A DNA stretch of 64,000 nucleotides, taken from contig NC_065552.1 in assembly GCF_022605725.1 (NCBI RefSeq), positions 28,655,879 to 28,719,878 on the forward strand. The letters are read 5' to 3'. Positions within the stretch are counted from its first letter, which is position 1, and the number at the start of each line of letters is the position of its first letter. Source of the DNA: Anthonomus grandis grandis (Eukaryota; Arthropoda; Insecta; Coleoptera; Curculionidae). The position numbers were made by a program, and so were the translations under genes. Of this stretch, positions 1 to 11,938 are shown one piece after another. Under the pieces are notes generated by a model. That model was not told the DNA's origin. It ran no database searches and saw only the letters and a list, made by a program, of their open reading frames with translations.

Positions 1-1191
1 CCCGTTTACTTGGAACAGAAGTTCCCGTTATGCCTTAGTATTTTCGTGTCAACTCTGCTAAATTTGGATACACTGATTCCTTTATTTCCCACCATTTTAA
101 CGGGTCATCATTTATTTTAATGCTTTGCTCTTCAGTATACTGCTTGCCTCCAATAATTGAAGTAGCTACCGTAGATGTATTTTTCGATATTTTCGCATCG
201 AAACATTTCCAGATTGATCCGTCTTGTCTCTTATCACAGTATCTTCTTCATCTATTGACATATTTTGCGCTTTATCCACAACCATACCTTCATTACTTTT
301 TTTAATAAGCAATGATATTTCAAAAACTAAAAGTTCTCTCACTTGAACTACTGCATTATTATCACTTAAACCTTTTTTTTTTAAACAAGGATCTAAATAA
401 GTTGCTTTTGCAAGTATAGTATTATATTCCATTTGATTAAATCTCGTTTTTTAAACCTTGTATTAAAAAAATTGTTTTTTAAATCTAAGGCGGCATTATC
501 ATCTGTCTGGATTCCGTCCGAAAATTGTTTTAGGTTTTCAATGAAGAGCATTATTTTAGAAACTCTTACAGTTTTTCCGGCACCAAGTTCTTTTGTGACC
601 TCCTCAAAAGGTTTTATAGGAGCACAAAATTGTTTTAAGAGCGACCATTCATCCGCAGTTAATAACTTTGCCAAATTATGTTAAATCCCAATAGCCGCTT
701 CAAGTGGTATCTAAATTTCACAAATCTCTTTAAACATAAAATATAGTTCATTAAGTTTTTCTGCTGCTATGGTACTGCGATAAAAATATCTACATTTTTT
801 TTAACTTTTTTTTGCAATAGCTGTAGCTATGTTTCTTGCATTGCCAATTACAACAGCTTTTATTTTACTGCAAATGTTTTATTCATTTAAAATATGTAAT
901 AGCTTGTTTCTTATTCTCTTCAAAATGAAAACAACCCAATAACAAGGACTTTTGTGTCCACTCTTTATTTACATAACGGGCAGCTACCGCCATATAGTTT
1001 TCAACAGAACGTGATGTCCAAGTATTAGTAGTAAGCGTGATAAACTCTGCTTTATTTAATAAAGATTTTACTTTTAAAACAACGTCATTATATTTTTGGC
1101 TTAGTAAATCTCGACTAAAAGTTGTTCTTGATGGTAGTTGATAAGAAGAATAAAAGCAGCTACTAGAGATTTAAATCCATTATTTTCGATG
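1..1191 (-). pseudogene. hAT transposase, middle and C-terminal part
   Basis: This is the catalytic and C-terminal half of a ZBED/hAT transposase, which would cut and rejoin the element's ends in the nucleus. Readable blocks on the minus strand are YQLPSRTTFSRDLLSQKY near 1140, a TxTWTSRSVENYMAV block near 1000 (the family's DxWTS region; the usual Asp reads Asn here), ADEWSLLKQFCAPIKPFEE near 650, ATYLDPCLKKKG near 400, and DPLKWWEIKESVYPNLAELT near 100, which is the hAT dimerisation (hATC) motif. Several stops and frame changes separate the blocks, for example around 674-900 and 393-432. The protein continues beyond position 1. Confidence 0.82.
1182..1191. repeat. Target-site duplication, left copy
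   Basis: ATTTTCGATG here is repeated at 4305-4314. The copies flank the RTE LINE exactly, and removing one copy plus the LINE restores the hAT reading frame. Confidence 0.85.
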
Positions 1192-1266
1192 TCTCGAATG
1201 TCATCGATATTTCGATGAAGGAAGGCAAGGGGAAACCACCTTTATTATTTTTCCCAAGAGAACATC

Positions 1267-2265
1267 ATGACTATGTTCAATGCAAAAATTTCCGGAGGTT
1301 TAATTAGCTCCCCATTCGGATCTCCGGGGGGAGCGGTCTTGGACAACGTCATACGAGAAGGAATTAATACCCGCTACATTACACGAATCGGCTCATGGAA
1401 CATCCAAGGGCTTCTCCAGGCAGGAAAACTGTACATCATTGAAAAAGATGCCCACGCAAACAAAATAGATCTACTAGACATATCGGAAACATACTGGAAA
1501 GGATCCGGCCATTACACCACAGACTCAGGAAATACAGTATACTTTTCAGGAAATGATACAGAAAGCCGCAATGGAGTTGCTTTCTTTCTGCCCAGATCAA
1601 CCGCCAAAGCTGTCTTAGGATACAATGCTATTAACGATCGCATCATAACAATAAAGATCAAATCGCAACCTTTCAACGTCAACGTCATACAAGCCTATGC
1701 TCCAACTAGTGACTCCTCGGACGAAGCTATTGAGACATTTTATGAGCAGCTGAATGCTACCATAAATGAACTTCCTAAAAATGAGATTCTCGTTGTTACT
1801 AGAGACATGAATGCTAAAATTGGCAAAACAAAAGATATAGATGAACAACTCAAAGGAATAATTGGTTAGTTCGGCTTAGGGACAAGAAACGAACGAGGTG
1901 AACGAATGCTTCAATTCTGCCAAGAACAAAATCTCACTATCGCAAACACATTATTTGCACATCATAAAAGACGCCTATACATATGGACATCACCAGGAGA
2001 TAGATACAGAAATCAAATTGACTACATTATGGTCAGATCTCGCTGGAAATCCTCCGTAGTTAACTGCAAGACGTACCCTGGAGCTGTCTGTGGTTCAGAT
2101 CATAATTTATTACTAATGAAGTTCAGGCTCCGTCTAAAAAGAATCTACCACCAACGCAACAGGATCAACATGACGGAAACAGCCAAACGGCAGTTTCAAG
2201 AAGAAATACAAAACAAATTGGAGGTCGAAAAACATGACATAATAAATAAACAAGACCCAGACTAA
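1267..2265 (+). pseudogene. RTE LINE endonuclease domain
   Basis: N-terminal apurinic-endonuclease-like (exonuclease/endonuclease/phosphatase) domain that nicks the target to prime reverse transcription. It starts MTMFNAKISGG. Motifs in order are RIGSWNIQGL (N-box), DLLDISETYWKG (family LxETxW region, Asp in place of Gln/Leu), NVIQAYAPT, VVTRDMNAKIG (usually GDFNAxIG; the GD is degraded to RD), and CGSDHNLL (catalytic SDH present). An in-frame TAG at 1867-1869 splits it, and reading resumes in the same frame to TAA at 2263-2265. The degraded GDFN box and the stop argue against activity. Confidence 0.85.
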
Positions 2266-3605
2266 GAATGGAAAGCATTGAGAAATGTTATTAAGACGAC
2301 AGCAGATCACCTTAACAGTAACTAACACAGCAGTAACTAACACATAACCCCATAAATCGGACAAACAAACCCTGGATCACACAAGCGCCCATAGAAACAA
2401 TTAACAAACGAAAAGAAATAAAAAGGAAGGGCACCCTAACGAGAGAAGACTGCAACCTGTACAAGAGGTTAAATAAAAGGATACAGAGACAATGCAGACA
2501 GGATAAAAATAACTACATTAAAAAAATATGCAGGGATATAGAGTTATGCATAACATCAACTTACCCATGACACCAGAGACTTGTATCAAAAAGTAAGGGA
2601 AATAACACGCAAATTCAAACCAAAGACTTTCACAATTGAAGACAAGGACGAAAAGATAGTATGGGAAGATGAAAAAGTGATCGAACGATGGTGACAATAT
2701 TGTGAGGAACTATACACCGAAGAAACCAAAACAGCGATCGAACAACAGAAAGAAAACACACAATTTGAAATGGAGCACAATATTCTTATGTCTGAAATTA
2801 AAGAAGCTATAAAAAACCTAAAGCTAAACAAATCCCCAGGAACAGACGCAGTTCGTGCTGAGCTCATAAAAGTACTAGGAGACCCGGGAACCAAAATCCT
2901 ACATGATATATGTAATAAGATCTGGCAAAGTGGTCAATGGCCTAAAGACTGGACAACGTCTGCATTTATACCTATTCACAAAAAGGGAGCCACCAAAAAA
3001 TGCGAAAATTATCGAACGATATCTCTAATCACACATGCCAGCAAAATCCTGCCTTAAATAATAGATAGACGATTGCAAAACTACTTAGAGAGTCAAATCC
3101 CTCCAGAACAAGCAGGCTTCGTTAAGGGAAGAGGGACTAGGGACCAAATATTCAACATCCGCCAATTAATCGAGAAAGCCCGGGAGTTCAATCCCCCACA
3201 TGCTCTTGTGCTTTATAGATTACAAAAAGGCTTTCGACTGTGTTCGATGGAGTAGTCTCTGGAACGTATTGAAAGCCCCTTCGCATTTCATATCTCTAAT
3301 AACCAACCTATATGAAAATAAAAATGCCATAGTTAGTCTCGACAATAAAACATTCCAACATTTTCAAAGTACATAGAGGCGTGCGTCAAGGATGTATCCT
3401 ATCACCGAGACTCTTCAATGCCTACGGTGAATTCATAATGAGACGAGCCCTGGAAAATTTTGAAGAAGGTGTGTCAATCAATGGTAGAAAGATATGTAAT
3501 CTCAGATACGCGGACGACACTACCCTAATAACAAGAGATGAAGATGAGATGGTTACACTTATTGATCAGGTCGCTAATGAAAGCCGAGCTCTAGCCTCAA
3601 AATAA
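2266..3605 (+). pseudogene. RTE LINE reverse transcriptase domain
   Basis: The linker (2266-2770) is full of stops. The RT begins near 2770 with KEAIKNLKLNKSPGTDAV, followed by AFIPIHKKGATKKCENYR, EQAGFVKGRGTRDQIFNIRQ at about 3107-3165, the palm motif CFIDYKKAFDCVRW at about 3210 (read in a shifted frame), VRQGCILSPRLFNAY near 3385, and the catalytic box LRYADDTTLI near 3500. Both palm aspartate motifs are intact in sequence, but at least two frameshifts between 3200 and 3380 and several stops prevent a continuous protein. The domain would copy the LINE RNA at the nicked target. Confidence 0.88.
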
Positions 3606-4255
3606 ATCTAAACAAGACCAAGTCATTAACAGGAGTAACACCATACAGTTAAAGAATCTGCAAAATAGAATTGAAGTAGTAGATGAATTCATCTACTTAG
3701 GGTCCCTAATAAACAGCAAGGGAGGGTGTGAAACAGAAATAAGAAGGCGGATAGCATTAGCGAGGACAGCAATGTCAAACTTATCCAAGATATGGAAAGA
3801 CAGATCCATAACCAGAAACACGAAAAGAACCCTGGTAAACACCCTAGTGTTTTCGATATTTTCGTATGGTTCCGAATCCTGGACAATAAAGTCGAGCGAC
3901 AGGCACCGAATAGATGCTTTTGAAATGTAGTACTGGCGGAGGATGCTTCGCATACCCTGGACTGCACACCAGACCAATGTGTCGATATTAAATTAATTAG
4001 GAATCACCGATCGATTGTCGTCCAGCTGCCGACGCCGCATTCTGGGTTACTTCGGACACATCACCAGGAGAGACCAAGACAATCTAGAAAAACTTATCGT
4101 GCAGGGCAAAGTAGAAGGTAAAAGATCAAGAGGAAGATCCCCATCACGGTGGATACACTAAATTAAAGAAATTACAGGACAAGCCTTGCAGACAAATATA
4201 AGAGTAGCAGAAGATCGACAACAGTGGAGACAATCGACCCATCAGTGTTCATAGA
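3606..4255 (+). pseudogene. RTE LINE C-terminal region and 3' end
   Basis: Continues the RT after the YADD box: EFIYLGSLINSKGG near 3690, IRRRIALARTAMSNL, then YGSESWTIKSSDRHRIDAFE, WRRMLRIPWTAHQTN, RRRILGYFGHITRRDQ and a basic GKRSRGRSPSRW stretch near 4130. This is the usual RTE thumb and C-terminal extension. Three stops interrupt it. The 3' UTR is only about 50 bp and ends in AAGAAGAAG. Confidence 0.8.
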
Positions 4256-4304
4256 CATGACGTCACAACACTTCAGGAATGAAGATATGACTAAGAAGAA
4301 GAAG

Positions 4305-4314
4305 ATTTTCGATG
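4305..4314. repeat. Target-site duplication, right copy
   Basis: Second copy of ATTTTCGATG, directly after the AAG-rich tail of the RTE LINE. Confidence 0.85.
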
Positions 4315-4752
4315 ACAGATAATGGTTGCATGTCTTGTAAAATCACGTTTCAAGACCATTCCATTTAAAAAATTTCTTCCAGAAACGGATGCTGGGCGTA
4401 CAGAAAAAGTAGACATTTTGGCTTGATAATAAACCTTGCGTGCAGGAACTTTTCTAGCAAATTGATATTTTAAAGCATTTGTATTACTATTATCACCTAC
4501 TTATGCAATATCTAAACTAGTTAAAGGTCATGTTCGATATGATTCAACATTATGGGTATTGGCCAATTTAATGCTTTTAACACTTTTATCTTCGTGAAGC
4601 ACTGAGAAATGTGTTGCTTTCAAATGTTTTTGTAAATTTGACATGACTCCCCCTTTATAAGATAACAGACTCTTACAAATATCACATCTAGCTTTTTCAC
4701 TGCTGGCCACAGTACAATGCTACCAAACTTTACTCTTTTTTTTATCAGACAT
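4305..4752 (-). pseudogene. hAT transposase N-terminus with BED zinc finger
   Basis: The minus-strand reading begins MSDKKKSKVW at 4752 and, after a stop, continues as CDICKSLLSYKGG then NLQKHLKATHF: a BED-type zinc finger (C-x2-C ... H-x4-H) that binds the transposon ends. It runs through decayed sequence to MQPLSVIEN next to 4305. Across the LINE insertion the reading resumes in frame with NGFKSLVAA at 1190, which fits the family order and proves that the two halves were one gene. One stop lies between the first Met and the finger and others downstream. Not functional. Confidence 0.78.
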
Positions 4753-5026
4753 CACACAAATTCAAAACGACGTAAAACAAAACTTTTAATAAAACTTGAC
4801 GTCACGGTAACTAACTTAAAACTTATTTTATTTTATTAACAATATTGCCATATTTTACTTATAAAATATATTTAGTACGCATAAACAGCCACCGGTGACA
4901 TGGAAATTTGGGATTTAAAAAAGTATTCGAGTAACCAGTTGTTATGATCCAGAAGAATTCGATTAATTCAAATCTTGCATGTATCAGATATTAAAGTATC
5001 GACTAGATACTATCCGCACATCTCTA

Positions 5027-6781
5027 CTCAGTGCTACTATGTTGACAATAAGAAGGCCTAGGTAATCTCTTGCTAGACTAGGACCTGCAAAACGGCCAGT
5101 AGGTTTTTAAACTATAACCAGTATAGCCAAATGTTTACACTTGATTGGAAGGGAAAACCAACCTTTTGTCCAAGATTTAGGCCACTTAAGTTCATAAACT
5201 AAATGTTTAAAATTATAAGCTGACATTCTTGAACATAAAAAAAATCTGAAATCTGTGTTTAATTTATTTAGGTAAACTATATAAAGTAAATAACTTCGTG
5301 TATGTGAAGTAATAAATCTGTTGTTCGTAAGAAATCAAAAATTGCATTACTTTATTAAAGATAATAATGATATGATATGATATCCTGTCTCATTTTTAAC
5401 CTATACAAATTAATCAAGAAAGATTAGAATTAATTCATACATTTCTAACATCGTGTATTTTCATTTTCAAATAAGTATGAGCGAATATTTAAAAAAAAAA
5501 ACATACTTTTAGTTTCTGTAGAGACTCATAAATCTTGTCACAAAGTTAAAATATCATCAAAAATACATCGATAAGCCAGTATTTTATGTTTGGGTTATAT
5601 TTGAATTATGTTTCAAAAAAAACTTCTACCACAGTTTTCATCTAAAAATAAAAACTGAATAGCGTAAGCTATACAAATGAAACAACATTCGATATGGCAT
5701 AGCGAGGGCATGTTTTACGTTCGGGCGAAAAGTTTTATCTCCGACAGCAATTTTCCAATTTATTTCGCATTTTCTCCGATTTTTCAGCGAAAAATGACGG
5801 GCGTCGGCTTTCCGAAAAATTAACGAGTAAACGAGCACGAACAGTCAGTCAGTTCGGCTCGCCCTTTGATTTATATTACTTTATTTTATTTCATATGCTG
5901 CCAATTGCAGTGATGATACATATAATGGCTGGTGTCATTTTATATTTTGTAGTCATTTTATATATGCTACAGATTTTAAAAAGCAACTTTTTTTTAGCAT
6001 ATAAGCTTATTTTAGGAATCTTGTTAGGCCTCAATTTCCATTTTTATTAAATTTCCGTATTTGTCTGGGAAAGGCAAATATTATTCAATGCCGATTCACA
6101 AAACCTCAAATTTACCACTCTGGGGCGCCCAAGAAAATTTTTTGTTGTCTTTGGTGAGAAGAGGCCTTTAGGAGAATTCAGTCTTTCTCATGAAAATAAA
6201 TTATTTAAATTTGCTATGTTTTTGAATTTGCATTTTTTTTCTTTAACTATTTAAAATTGGTTTTATTCTAACTTAATATATAATATTCTTTTATTCTTCT
6301 AAAAGAGGTGCAATAGTTAGTTAAAATAAAATTGTTACTAATATTACTATTTGAGTTCCACTATCGAGCATTTTAACTTTACGCTGAACAATGTATATCT
6401 TCAGCTAGCCTCACTTTTATATGTCAAAAGCAATCTTTTCAAAAGACGTCTTTAAAATATATAAAATGTTTCACGATTTGAGCTATTTAAGGCGCTGGTT
6501 TGCACGACAATATGTTAAAATTCTTACTCAAAAATCACCCATAACCGCTTAAATAAAATTCCTAAAAGTTCATGCGAGATTAGCGGAATAAAAAATTGAA
6601 GTTACAATAATCGAGAAAAGTCGTTACTCAGGCACATTATTTGAATATTCGTGTCCTGCATCGATCTGTATATTGTTTAAAATCTAAACTAGACAAGACA
6701 TTGATATTGAGCCGCGAGGAGTAGGAAATCAAAAGATGCTCTCCAATTAGGATCTTAAAAAAGCTTAGGGGAATTAAGAAG
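5027..6781. other. AT-rich stretch without a recognisable gene
   Basis: Homopolymer-rich spacer with no protein motif on either strand. The only stretch of different character is 5640-5900, listed separately. Confidence 0.6.
5640..5900. promoter_or_regulatory. GC-richer island with arthropod initiator-like motifs
   Basis: About 260 bp with many CpG and no homopolymer runs, in contrast to its surroundings. At 5842-5854 the plus strand reads CAGTCAGTCAGTT, containing TCAGTC and TCAGTT, which match the arthropod initiator TCAKTY, followed by TTCGGCTCG. No TATA box lies at the right distance. No protein could be read from it. It could be a TATA-less promoter, an enhancer or simply an old unique sequence. 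Sequence character is seen; function is inferred. Confidence 0.25.
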
Positions 6782-7140
6782 TACAGTAAGACTTCAAGGA
6801 AAACTGTCGAATTTCTTTACATTTAATAGTGGCCTTTAACGGGGAGATGCGTATGCATTCTCATTTCTATTTAAGATTGCTTTGTAAAGCATTGTGTAAA
6901 TAAACGCTACTCTTTAGAAATTAGGGTCCTGTTGTAGTACTGGCTTTTGCTGATGATATAGATATAGTATGAAATACTGTCTGTGCCAAGGAAGAGTTGA
7001 TAGAATTTAAGAAGGCTGCAAAACAAGTTGGACTTCGAATTAACAGGAATAAAACGTAGTAGTACGATAATAATAATGAGATAGATTTGGACAGAACGTG
7101 ATAATAAACTATGAAATTACCTACAGAATACAATTCAATT
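6782..7140 (+). pseudogene. LINE reverse transcriptase remnant
   Basis: A strongly decayed RT palm. Readable pieces are VRLQGKLSNFFTFNSGL near 6785-6835, then stop-RGDAYAFSFLFKIAL (the family GxRQGDxLSxLLFN block), and after a frame change VLAFADDIDIV at 6934-6970 with the catalytic FADD box intact, then EFKKAAKQVGLRINRNKT and GQNVIINYEI. Stops follow FADDIDIV and RNKT. The order matches a LINE RT from motif B to motif E. Clade is uncertain. Nothing of the endonuclease or the N-terminal RT remains. Confidence 0.75.
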
Positions 7141-8559
7141 TTATTATATTAATATGTTTTATTTTGCCTAGTAGATATTATAATATATAAAAACTTTTTT
7201 TACTATTTTGTAAACTTTAAGTAATAAAGCATATTTGGACTTTGACCTTAAATCTATTGTTATTGTTAAATTTTTATGGCTATAAAATCAGCTATAAAAC
7301 TTAATAATGTAGAAAATCACCAGACTTCACAAATAAACCCAGTCATTTGTTCACCTTGGTACATAAGAGCTAAAATTGGAAAAAGTCTTTAATGTGTTAA
7401 ACTTAATTAAGATAGGTGTTTATATAATATAAGGTACATAATATTAAGAAAATGATAATATAATATTAACTTTAAAAAAATTATACCTACGAGAATATAA
7501 GACTATATATGTTCTTTTATTTAGAATAAGTAGATGTTGTCAGTTAAGTAGATTTTTTTAAATAGATTTTTTAATTCTATACAATTTCGAACCGAACACT
7601 ATTGCTGTATACCTAAAAAACCTTTTGTGGACACACTATACTTAATTGGCATCTTTTAAGGATGTATAATATATAAATATTAAAACTATACAAATTTATT
7701 CAAAAATTATAAAAAATTACCTGTTTAAATTGAACTAACGTTTATCGTATTTAGAAGCAAAATTTTATATACTTTTAGACGAAAAAATTATTAAATAAGG
7801 CAAGAATAACATACAAATAAACCCAACTTACGTTTCTTTTCATTTAAAACCACATATTTGAATAGAGAAACTTGCACAGTAAAATCGTCGGTGTGCTTGC
7901 CATAAAACGACATTATTATCGTATTTTTACTTTTATCCTTCATGAAATGAGTAAAATGAAAAAGGCTGTCGCAGATGTTTCCTTAACTTTATGATTGAAA
8001 TATGAAACAGTCTTGCAGCAAAGCTTAAAAAGTAATTCGGTTTTATTAGGATTTTACTTTTAAAGAAATGTCAGCTCATCTCCCAGATTTTGGATATGTT
8101 GTGTTATTTAGCAACACATTTTTTAGTTAAAATATATTAATCTTCTTGGTAGACCTAGAGGCAAGCAAAGAAATGGGCAATTAGATATATATTTCTGTCC
8201 TATTGTTGTTGCTCTCTTTAATCTGTACATATTGTATTTTTTCGTCTCTTTATTCCCTTATGAAAGATGAGCTAAGGTGGCGATGATTCTGTACAATACT
8301 CTATTATTTCTAATATTATAAAATTAGTCAATAGTACGGCAATTGTGCAATAGTGCAATTTCTTCTCAACATGATCACGACACACTTGACAATAAAATTT
8401 TAATATGACTGTACCTTTGTTGTTTCTTATTCTTTTTCTTATATGTTAATTAATTTGTTGAGATTTTGGATAAGTGTGTCTTTATATATTTTAATACCTA
8501 GCCAAAGTTTAAAAAAATACTATATTATATTCTGTAAACTTTGACCTAGCGGACTTGGA
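7141..8559. other. AT-rich stretch, nothing recognised
   Basis: Long A and T runs, no open frame with family motifs, no paired repeats seen. Confidence 0.6.
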
Positions 8560-8950
8560 CGAACTTAGTTTATATCTTAAGAATAGATAGCCTTCAAATC
8601 CTGCCTTCCGTTTTCAAAGTACAATTTTAGAGGTTGAATAATTGCATGATTGAAGTTTTAGTATGTTTAGGAGGATATCATGATTGACACAGTAGAACGC
8701 TTTACACAAATCGCACATCAAAACAGAAGTCTACCTCATCTCATGGAATGCTTAAATATAAATTTGATACAATATCCATTATACCCAATGTAGTATTTTT
8801 GTTCTTTCGAAATCCAAATTGTCTCATTTCCAGAAAGTCCACCAAGAGACTGGTCCATAATTTTCAACTATTTCAACTAGAAGCAATTTCTCTGTCAAAA
8901 TTATTATTAAACGTCTCTGAATCTATGTGGGATGATACTGAGTTATCTTT
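8560..8950 (-). pseudogene. LINE reverse transcriptase remnant
   Basis: Minus-strand RT fragment. LLVDFLEMRQFGFRKNKNTT is readable near 8850-8780 (the xQxGFRxxxST block), then after a frame change DLCKAFYCVNHDILLNILKL at about 8711-8655, which is the palm motif usually written DxSKAFDxVxHxILLxKL; the second catalytic-region Asp has become Tyr. Decayed sequence follows toward 8560. The opposite-strand open frame at 8748-9008 is a by-product of this. Likely a jockey/CR1-type element. Confidence 0.75.
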
Positions 8951-10370
8951 TGTTACTCCTCTATGGGTATTTATGATTTTACGTGTAGGAAAAGGGAATG
9001 CTAAGTAGTAATGGGTTAATTATAGCTTATTCAATTGAAACCAATTATAAAATCATTATTAACTAACTCTATACATAGTATTTGTTATTACTCCAGCCAA
9101 GCTTTATTAAAAAAATTGGCTTGATCTTAATAATCAAACTTTAATATTTAGAAACGTTACAATTTCTCGAGAGAAAATGATATGAATTATTACCAAATTT
9201 AAATACATAAAAAGCCCAAAACAATTGCCCTTAATTTTAAAATTATTATTTTATTTTATTTTACAAGTTAACCCATCTGCACTAAACAAGCTTATCAGCT
9301 TAGGAACGTAATATTTAAAAACCATAAATAATAATAATAATATATAAAGGCGGTTATACAGTAATTTGTAATATATACTATTGTATTTATATTTATATTT
9401 TAATTACTATTTATATTTTTAAGCTTTTATAATAATAAAGTGATACATGATTTTGTTGCATGTTGTAAAATACATTTATGCTTTTAAATTAAATGAAGTT
9501 TTTATCATTGACTGATTATTTTGTTTCTTTTTAAAAGCAGATTATCTTTGATAAAAATCCCCTTTTGTTTTCTTAGGACTTTAAAATTTAATTTTTTTTT
9601 ATTGCAGTTTTTAAAGTAAAGCGAATGCATTAGATGTTTGAAAACATTTGTTATTTCAGCTGTTTTTAGGGTAGTTTTATGATCATCTTGTAGTATTAGT
9701 TATTTTATATTTTAAAAGTAATATGATTGTTAAACAGATCCTTGAAAGTGGTGGGCACTCTATCAGAAATAAATTCGTTAGCGCTATATCTACTTAGATT
9801 TTTTGCAGCCCTTAAAAATATATTAAAAAACATTTCTTTTTTCCCTCTCTTAAAAAGTGAAACCTAAATCTACTTAATTATCTTTTTTATAGGATAATGT
9901 CACTTGTGGCATGTTGTCGGACAGCTTTTAAAAAAGGAAAATCACGAAGTATTTTTATTTTTGAAACAAATTAATCCTTGACTTTAAGTTGTAATAAACT
10001 GTTTAGAGTTATGGAAATTAAATACAAAATATGACGACCTTAAGTGCGTTTTTTGTTTAACTTGAGAAAGTTATCAATTGCTAAAAAATGAACCGAATCA
10101 TCTCACAAGGAATCAGGTCAGGTCAGGACTACTTTCTTTTCAATTTTTTTAATTAAATTAAAATATTTCTGGTACTGTTTAAGTTTTAAAAGGTGATGAA
10201 AAGTATATGAAATAGATAAGGTGATATAGGTGATTAAAATACCATAAGAATTTTTGGAAAATAAACTGTTTATTGCTCAAGCAACTATTCAAAATAAAAA
10301 TCATTTACTGCTTAAGTACGCAATAATAGATTTTCGGCGTAATTAATTCAATTTCAATTCTGATTATCTA
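8951..10370. other. AT-rich stretch, nothing recognised
   Basis: No motif on either strand. The TA target duplication of the next element is at 10369-10370. Confidence 0.6.
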
Positions 10371-10737
10371 TACTCGCCGGCACAAAATTCCGCCACCCTG
10401 AAATATTGGCCAAGTTTGATGTTTTATAAATTTTTTATTTTTTATCAGATTCTCACGATTTTGCCATCAGTTTTTAGATACATTTGTTGTGATTTTTCAA
10501 AATCATTTTGTAAAGTAGCATTTTTCGATTAGGCTATATTATACAGGAGTGAAACAAACTGTTGTTTTTTCTCGTAATTTTAAAAGACCCTGTAGGAAAA
10601 TTAAGGTATATAATTCTGTTTACATACTGTTCCTTGTAATCTTTGATGTATTCTAAACATTTCGATTTTTGATTCATTCCATTATCTCATTTCTGCTGCG
10701 AGCTGCAAATTTTTTTATTAAAACGCTGATTTGAAGC
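10371..10737 (+). repeat. Left terminal inverted repeat of the Tc1-like element
   Basis: Reverse-complement match to 11939-12305, from ACTCGCCGGCAC at the outer end to AACGCTGATTTGAAGC at the inner end. Far longer than the 20-50 bp typical of Tc1. Confidence 0.92.
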
Positions 10738-10855
10738 TTATTTTTAGATAATTAGTGTCAAGTTTTCGGTTAAAAATTATCGACGTTGGCTAAGGACGCA
10801 ATTAATGTGACATAAAGTTTGACAGTGTCACTATTATAATTTGTTGTGTGTCAAT

Positions 10856-11875
10856 ATGGTATTAACTCCAGCAGACATAGGTAGAATTTTTGCGTTAATA
10901 GAGGATGGCCGTAGCAAAAGTTATGTCGCCCGTACTCTGAGATTTCCGCGGTCTACAGTTCGAGATGCCTGGAATAGGTATTTACAGACGGTAATTTTTA
11001 CTAGACGACAAGGCTTTGGCAGAAGGAGAATGACCACTGCAGTTGATGATCAATTTGTCACCATTAGTTCTTCAAGAGATTGAAGATCTACTGCTGTGTG
11101 TCTAAAAAATGTCTTGCGAATATTTCATGGAATAAGTGTACGTGAAAGGACGATACGTAGAAGATTAGCAGAAGCTGGACTTTATTCACGAAGGCCAGCA
11201 AGATGTCCACAATTACTTCCTCGGCATCGACAACACCGACTGAGGTTTGCAAGATCGCATTTTGAGTGGACTCTAGAACAGTGGGCAAACGTACTATTCA
11301 CAGATAAATCCAGGGTTTGTTTAAGGACGCCGGATGGTCGTGAGCGGGTATACAGACGAAGAAATGAAAGATATGCTGACTGCACCATTTCAGAACAAAT
11401 CTCATATCGTGGCGGTTCAGTCATGATTTGGGCGGGTATTTCTACTGAAGCACGCACCAATCTTGTATTTATTGAAAATGGAGCTCTAACCGCCCACCGT
11501 TACATTGAGGAAATCCTTCAAGAAGTTGTTATCCGATTTGCTCCATACATTGGGAACCAATTTACATTAATGCATGATAATGCTAGACTTCACGTTGCAC
11601 ATGTAGTGAGCGAATATCTGGATGAAGTTAGACTCCCAAGACTGGAATGGCCCGCATGTAGCCCGCATCTCAACCCAATAGAACATCTTTGGGATCAACT
11701 TAAAAGGGCCGTTCGTCGTCGTCCTGTACAACCACAAACCTTGCAAAACTTACGACTAGCGCTGATCGAAGAATATGAGGCTATTCCTCAAGAAAGAATA
11801 AGAAACCTTATTCATTCGATGCCGCGAAGACTGCAAGCTGTTATTGCTGCGAGAGGAGGAAATACACGCTATTAA
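10856..11875 (+). pseudogene. Tc1-like DD34E transposase with one premature stop
   Basis: Cuts and inserts the transposon at TA dinucleotides. The first ATG in frame is at 10856 (MVLTPADIGRI). Residues 1-60 form the paired-type helix-turn-helix (RSKSYVARTLRFPRSTVRDA), followed by a GRRR AT-hook-like linker. After the stop come a second DNA-binding part (ERTIRRRLAEAGL) and the DDE core: first Asp in VLFTDKSRV, second in LMHDNARLH, Glu in LNPIEHLWDQLKR, with 34 residues between the second Asp and the Glu. The C-terminus is complete. The only lesion seen is TGA at 11081-11083 within a GAT-TGA-AGA context, consistent with a CGA-to-TGA transition; the frame is the same on both sides. Full length would be about 339 residues, normal for Tc1. 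Confidence 0.92.
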
Positions 11876-11938
11876 AATTGTTTTTTTTTCAATTAACTTT
11901 ATGATATACCTAGTGTTTGTTTCTCCTAATAAAAATAC

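Larger units (their letters stand above)
1192..4304 (+). mobile_element. RTE-type LINE inserted in the hAT element
   Basis: A near full-length non-LTR retrotransposon of about 3.1 kb. It contains an apurinic-type endonuclease, a reverse transcriptase and a C-terminal extension, and ends in a short (AAG)n-like tail ATGACTAAGAAGAAGAAG, as usual for RTE elements. It is flanked by ATTTTCGATG on both sides (1182-1191 and 4305-4314). Protein order, the short 3' UTR and the AAG tail favour RTE over jockey or CR1, but the clade needs a phylogeny. Stops and frameshifts make it dead. Confidence 0.82.
1..5026 (-). mobile_element. hAT-type DNA transposon, interrupted by an RTE LINE
   Basis: Minus-strand cut-and-paste element. 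The reading order from high to low coordinates is BED zinc finger (about 4752-4528), N-terminal transposase (to 4305), interruption by a LINE (1192-4304), middle of transposase (1191-674) and the C-terminal hAT dimerisation region (432-1). The presumed 5' end is at 5026, where the minus strand starts TAGAGATGTGCGGATA, a common form of hAT end. The other end lies left of the window, so the terminal repeat and the 8-bp target duplication cannot be verified. Many stops and frame changes show it is dead. Confidence 0.8.

Noticed and set aside
3689..3977. Two minus-strand frames of 92 and 94 codons
   Set aside because: Antisense to the C-terminal part of the RTE LINE.
8748..9008. 86-codon plus-strand frame
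   Set aside because: The minus strand here reads RT motif QFGFRKNKNTT; the plus frame is a by-product.
11182..11460. Minus-strand frames inside the Tc1 transposase
   Set aside because: Antisense to the DD34E core.
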